Assembly (NCBI GenBank): GCA_045605765.1
Contig: JAZUQQ010000008.1
Coordinates: 1 to 52,662, forward strand
Direction of reading: 5' to 3'
DNA: 52,662 nucleotides
Source of the DNA: SIG672 sp045605765
Lineage (GTDB): Bacteria > Bacillota > Clostridia > Oscillospirales > CAG-272
The notes beneath the pieces are model-generated. The model was given only the letters and a program-made list of their open reading frames with translations. It ran no database searches and was not told the origin of the DNA. Position numbers and translations under genes: made by a program. The first letter of the stretch is position 1, and each line of letters opens with the position of its first letter. Of the stretch, positions 49,836 to 52,662 are shown piece after piece.

Positions 49836-50597
49836 ATGAAAATAGCAGTAGTAACCGGCGCATCTTCGGGAATGGGAAAGGATTTTGTTTTAAAGCTAGA
49901 CCGAGACGAAAGCTTTGACGAAATATGGGTCATCGCGCGCAGAAAGGAACGTCTTGAAGAACTTTTCAGTCTGACGAGAGCCAAGATCCGTCCGATAGCC
50001 TGCGACCTTACTCTGCCCGAAAGCATAGAAAATTACGAAACACTCTTAAGAGATACGAGCGCAGAGGTCGCCGTTCTTGTAAACGCAAGCGGATACGGCA
50101 AATTTTCTTCTTTTGAAGATATGGAGTATTCGGACATTTCGGGAATGGTCTCTCTGAACTCCGAGGTACTTGCCCAGATGACCTATAAAACGCTTCCATT
50201 TATGAAAGAAGGTTCGCGAATCTATCAGCTCGGCTCTCTTTCAGCATTCCAGCCTGTTCCGTACATCGGACTTTACGGAGCGACCAAAGCATTCGTTCTC
50301 AGTTTTTCACGCGCGCTGAACGTCGAGCTGAAAAATCGAGGCATACACGTAATGGCGGTCTGCCCCGGTTGGGTAAAGACCGAATTTTTTAATCACGCGG
50401 TAAAGGACGACACCATAACCTACTACAACAAATACTTTGAGTCCGCCGAGGTAGTTGAGCGTGCCATACGCGATATGAAAAAGGGCAAAGACGTATCTGT
50501 GTGCGGATTTTCGATAAGAGCACAGGTGCTTCTAACAAAGCTACTTCCGCACAAGCTCGTCATGTATATCTGGTGCAAGCAACAAAAGAAGATATAG
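49836..50597 (+). CDS. SDR oxidoreductase outside the GRE island
   Basis: 253 aa. The cofactor loop TGASSGMGK, catalytic Ser in YQLGSLSAFQ, and YGATK (YxxxK) are present. The C-terminus lacks the usual DGG motif and ends with a hydrophobic stretch (VLLTKLLPHKLVMYIW), typical of DltE/YdfG-like or membrane-associated SDRs. The ATG at 49836 follows AGAAAGG; an ATG just before it is in a frame that stops at once. It follows the TrmH gene by 25 nt. Confidence 0.88.
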   Translation: MKIAVVTGASSGMGKDFVLKLDRDESFDEIWVIARRKERLEELFSLTRAKIRPIACDLTLPESIENYETLLRDTSAEVAVLVNASGYGKFSSFEDMEYSDISGMVSLNSEVLAQMTYKTLPFMKEGSRIYQLGSLSAFQPVPYIGLYGATKAFVLSFSRALNVELKNRGIHVMAVCPGWVKTEFFNHAVKDDTITYYNKYFESAEVVERAIRDMKKGKDVSVCGFSIRAQVLLTKLLPHKLVMYIWCKQQKKI

Positions 50598-50649
50598 AAG
50601 AAAAAGGATTTTCGTGAGGGTGTGCAAGATTAGCGGTAAAATTGAATAG

Positions 50650-50767
50650 CCTTCCCCAGTGGGGGAAGGTGGCACGCGAAGCGTGACGGATGAGGTGTTT
50701 TCAATCTTCAAGTAGCTCCTCATCCACCGCTGACGCGGTCCCCCTTCTCCCACAGGAGAAGGCTTTT
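50650..50767. repeat. Multi-hairpin intergenic repeat (MITE-like)
   Basis: Five stems in a row: CCTTCCCC/GGGGAAGG (50650-50669), CACGC/GCGTG (50672-50684), GATGAGG/CCTCATC (50689-50724), CCGC/GCGG (50727-50738) and CCTTCTCC/GGAGAAGG (50743-50762), followed by TTTTT. The outer stems have related sequences. It is similar in layout to 29991-30083. From memory this resembles a family of repeats in gut Clostridia. Confidence 0.7.
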
Positions 50768-50785
50768 TGATATGCAGAAAGAAAA

Positions 50786-50810
50786 GAAGAAGCCCCGCGT
50801 GAGGCGGGGC
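50786..50810 (-). terminator. Terminator after the XRE regulator
   Basis: GCCCCGC (50792-50798) pairs with GCGGGGC (50804-50810); on minus a TTCTTCTTTTC run follows. Confidence 0.85.
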
Positions 50811-50820
50811 GAAATTAAAA

Positions 50821-51963
50821 CTATTCTTGGATACTGTTAACCATATCAAGCAGATCGACAAAACGAGTATTTTGATGAAGTTCCTCAATACATTTATCGG
50901 ATAGTTTGTCTTGTAGTATTTTTTTTATGATATCCTTGCGAATTCGTTGTTTGAATTCGCGCTTCTTTACAATAGGAGAGCCAACAACGATCGGATAGTA
51001 GTTTTCATCGTCCGTTTCTTTCTTCAAGAGGTTCATATAGTACATAACAGAACTCTCAACTGAATCCATCGCTTTATCGCTTTCACCGATGGCAAGATAA
51101 GCTTGAGCAAGTAATAAATAGCAATCCCCGGAATCGAAATCATGATAAGGCGGAGGACATTCATTCTTGAAGATGACGTTCATAACCTCAAAAAACCTTT
51201 CATAGACCTCAATGGCTTCTCTGTAATTTCTATTGTTGTAATATGCTTTACCCAAACGAGCAATATTGTTCTCAAAGGCTTGAAGTGAATAATCAATATC
51301 ACTACACAAATAGGTGGCTTCACGTTCGTGGTTGCCCATATATTCATTTACAATCGCCATGGTGGAGTATAGCGTAAGATCTGTTCGAACGGGAAAGTTG
51401 CGAGCTTCTGTTGTAGCTAAGTCAAATTTCTTATTTGCACTGTATAAGAACACTAAATTCTGTCGCGCCCACAAAATATCCGAGACATTCTTTGAATTGG
51501 TGATTATGAAATTAGCCTGTCTGATTGTTTCGTGGATTATTGATTCGGCACGCTCTTTAGCATATATCCATCCGTTATCTGGCAACGAAAGAGAAACACC
51601 CAGGTTCATACAGTTAAACGTGATTAAATAATTATTTGGATATCTTTTCAGACCGTCCAATAAGATATCATACGCTTTCAGATATGTGTCGAGTTTTCCA
51701 TATTCTTGTATGCTGTTTGCAGTTGAGACTATTTTAAGCGCCTCTTCTGTTTCTGATGTGTGGTCTATGCCAAACAGAAAATCCGTACTCACATCAAAGA
51801 TTGTTGCCAATGGCACAATCTGCGAAATGTCAGGCATTCCGGAATCATTTTCCCATTTTGAAATTGCTTGATACGTAACACCCAATCGCTCAGCAAGTTC
51901 CTCTTGTGTAAATCCTCGCCCTTTGCGTAGGTTCTTTATAATTTGCCCCATAGTCGTTGCCAT
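50821..51963 (-). CDS. XRE-family transcriptional regulator with TPR-like C-terminus
   Basis: 380 aa. The N-terminal XRE HTH (residues about 5-60) reads RKGRGFTQEELAERLGVTYQ and ISKWENDSGMPDISQ. The rest is helical with TPR-like repeats (for example ALAQAYLAIGESDKAMDSVE and IARLGKAYYNNRNYREAIEVYERFF), as in PlcR/Rgg-type peptide-responsive regulators, though no peptide gene is seen. An ACGGAGGTG site precedes the ATG. It is not adjacent to an obvious target. Confidence 0.88.
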   Translation of the reverse strand: MATTMGQIIKNLRKGRGFTQEELAERLGVTYQAISKWENDSGMPDISQIVPLATIFDVSTDFLFGIDHTSETEEALKIVSTANSIQEYGKLDTYLKAYDILLDGLKRYPNNYLITFNCMNLGVSLSLPDNGWIYAKERAESIIHETIRQANFIITNSKNVSDILWARQNLVFLYSANKKFDLATTEARNFPVRTDLTLYSTMAIVNEYMGNHEREATYLCSDIDYSLQAFENNIARLGKAYYNNRNYREAIEVYERFFEVMNVIFKNECPPPYHDFDSGDCYLLLAQAYLAIGESDKAMDSVESSVMYYMNLLKKETDDENYYPIVVGSPIVKKREFKQRIRKDIIKKILQDKLSDKCIEELHQNTRFVDLLDMVNSIQE

Positions 51964-52125
51964 ATTTGCACCTCCGTTAATCGTTCATATCGGTACCGTA
52001 ACTTAATTATATCACACACTTTATGATTATTGAAGCGACTAAAAAATGAGTTCGCTCAACTTTTCGTTGAGTTTATTATATCACATATTTGTGAATAAGT
52101 CATTCCATTCAGTTATAATTAAAAC

Positions 52126-52164
52126 AAATAACCGCCGGGAGCGACCAAACGGCCACTCTCGGCG
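52126..52164 (-). terminator. Probable terminator after the rRNA operon
   Basis: CGCCGGGAG (52133-52141) pairs with CTCTCGGCG (52156-52164) with one G-U, followed on minus by TTATTTGTTTT. The stretch 51964-52286 holds only this, a short CTCAAC/GTTGAG-type hairpin near 52056 and no 5S rRNA that I can recognise. Confidence 0.6.
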
Positions 52165-52286
52165 ATTTTCAAAAGAATTAAAAAAGGACGGCTCTCGCCG
52201 TACCGGAATCTTTCATTTATCATTGACAAGACGAATAAGGATGAGTAGAAAATGAAACTCAAGTAATACTGTAAACTTGAACCATA

Positions 52287-52662
<376 letters not shown>

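Overview
The window looks like a chromosomal segment of an anaerobic, spore-forming Clostridia bacterium, probably a gut Oscillospirales-type organism. Evidence: sporulation genes (spoIVB peptidase, sigK, a SPOCS/LysM coat-type protein), Firmicutes-type gene order (holB-ricT-trmN6-rsmI; rlmN-stp-prkC), strong Shine-Dalgarno sites, and several oxygen-sensitive glycyl radical enzymes. Taxon assignment is inference from gene content only.

Layout. 0-9.1 kb: start of a gene leaving the left edge, tmRNA with smpB, three accessory genes (Zn-PLC-like, GNAT, a pyrophosphatase-Nudix fusion), then the housekeeping block rsmI, trmN6, a small ferredoxin, ricT, holB and a HAD phosphatase, all on minus. 9.1-19 kb: a lipoprotein/RsiV-like protein and DUF951 on plus, a Gfo/Idh/MocA oxidoreductase and a Cys-Asp-repeat membrane peptide on minus, then the plus-strand run rlmN-stp-prkC-lepA-hemW.

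19-44.3 kb: the accessory island and most remarkable part. It holds five different glycyl radical enzymes (GRE1-GRE5), three intact radical-SAM activases plus a decayed fourth, four intact AraC regulators plus a decayed fifth, and partner enzymes: SMP-30 lactonase, DMT transporter, GH51 arabinofuranosidase, two SDRs, a quinone-oxidoreductase-like MDR, and a phosphotriesterase-like hydrolase. Each GRE operon is on minus and runs divergently from an araC gene on plus. GRE1, GRE2 and GRE4 form one subfamily; the araC/GRE2 and araC/GRE4 promoters carry the same operator (CGAAAC-N12-CGAAAC), and GRE4's own activase is a frameshifted stub of the activase serving GRE1/GRE2, so one activase may serve three enzymes. 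GRE3 (with GH51) and GRE5 (with SDR plus lactonase-like hydrolase) have their own eight-cysteine activases. A 210-bp direct repeat of the spoIVB 3' end flanks the GRE5 cassette, which suggests it was inserted by recombination at spoIVB.

44.4-52.7 kb: core genes resume: spoIVB, SPOCS/LysM protein and sigK (minus), Ppx/GppA, TrmH-family methyltransferase and an SDR (plus), a structured intergenic repeat, an XRE regulator (minus), and the 3' part of a 23S rRNA gene (minus) running off the right edge.

Taken together, the island looks like an anaerobic catabolic module in which GREs perform radical dehydration, elimination or C-C cleavage on sugar- or sugar-acid-like compounds delivered by glycosidase and lactonase steps. 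The substrates are not readable from sequence.
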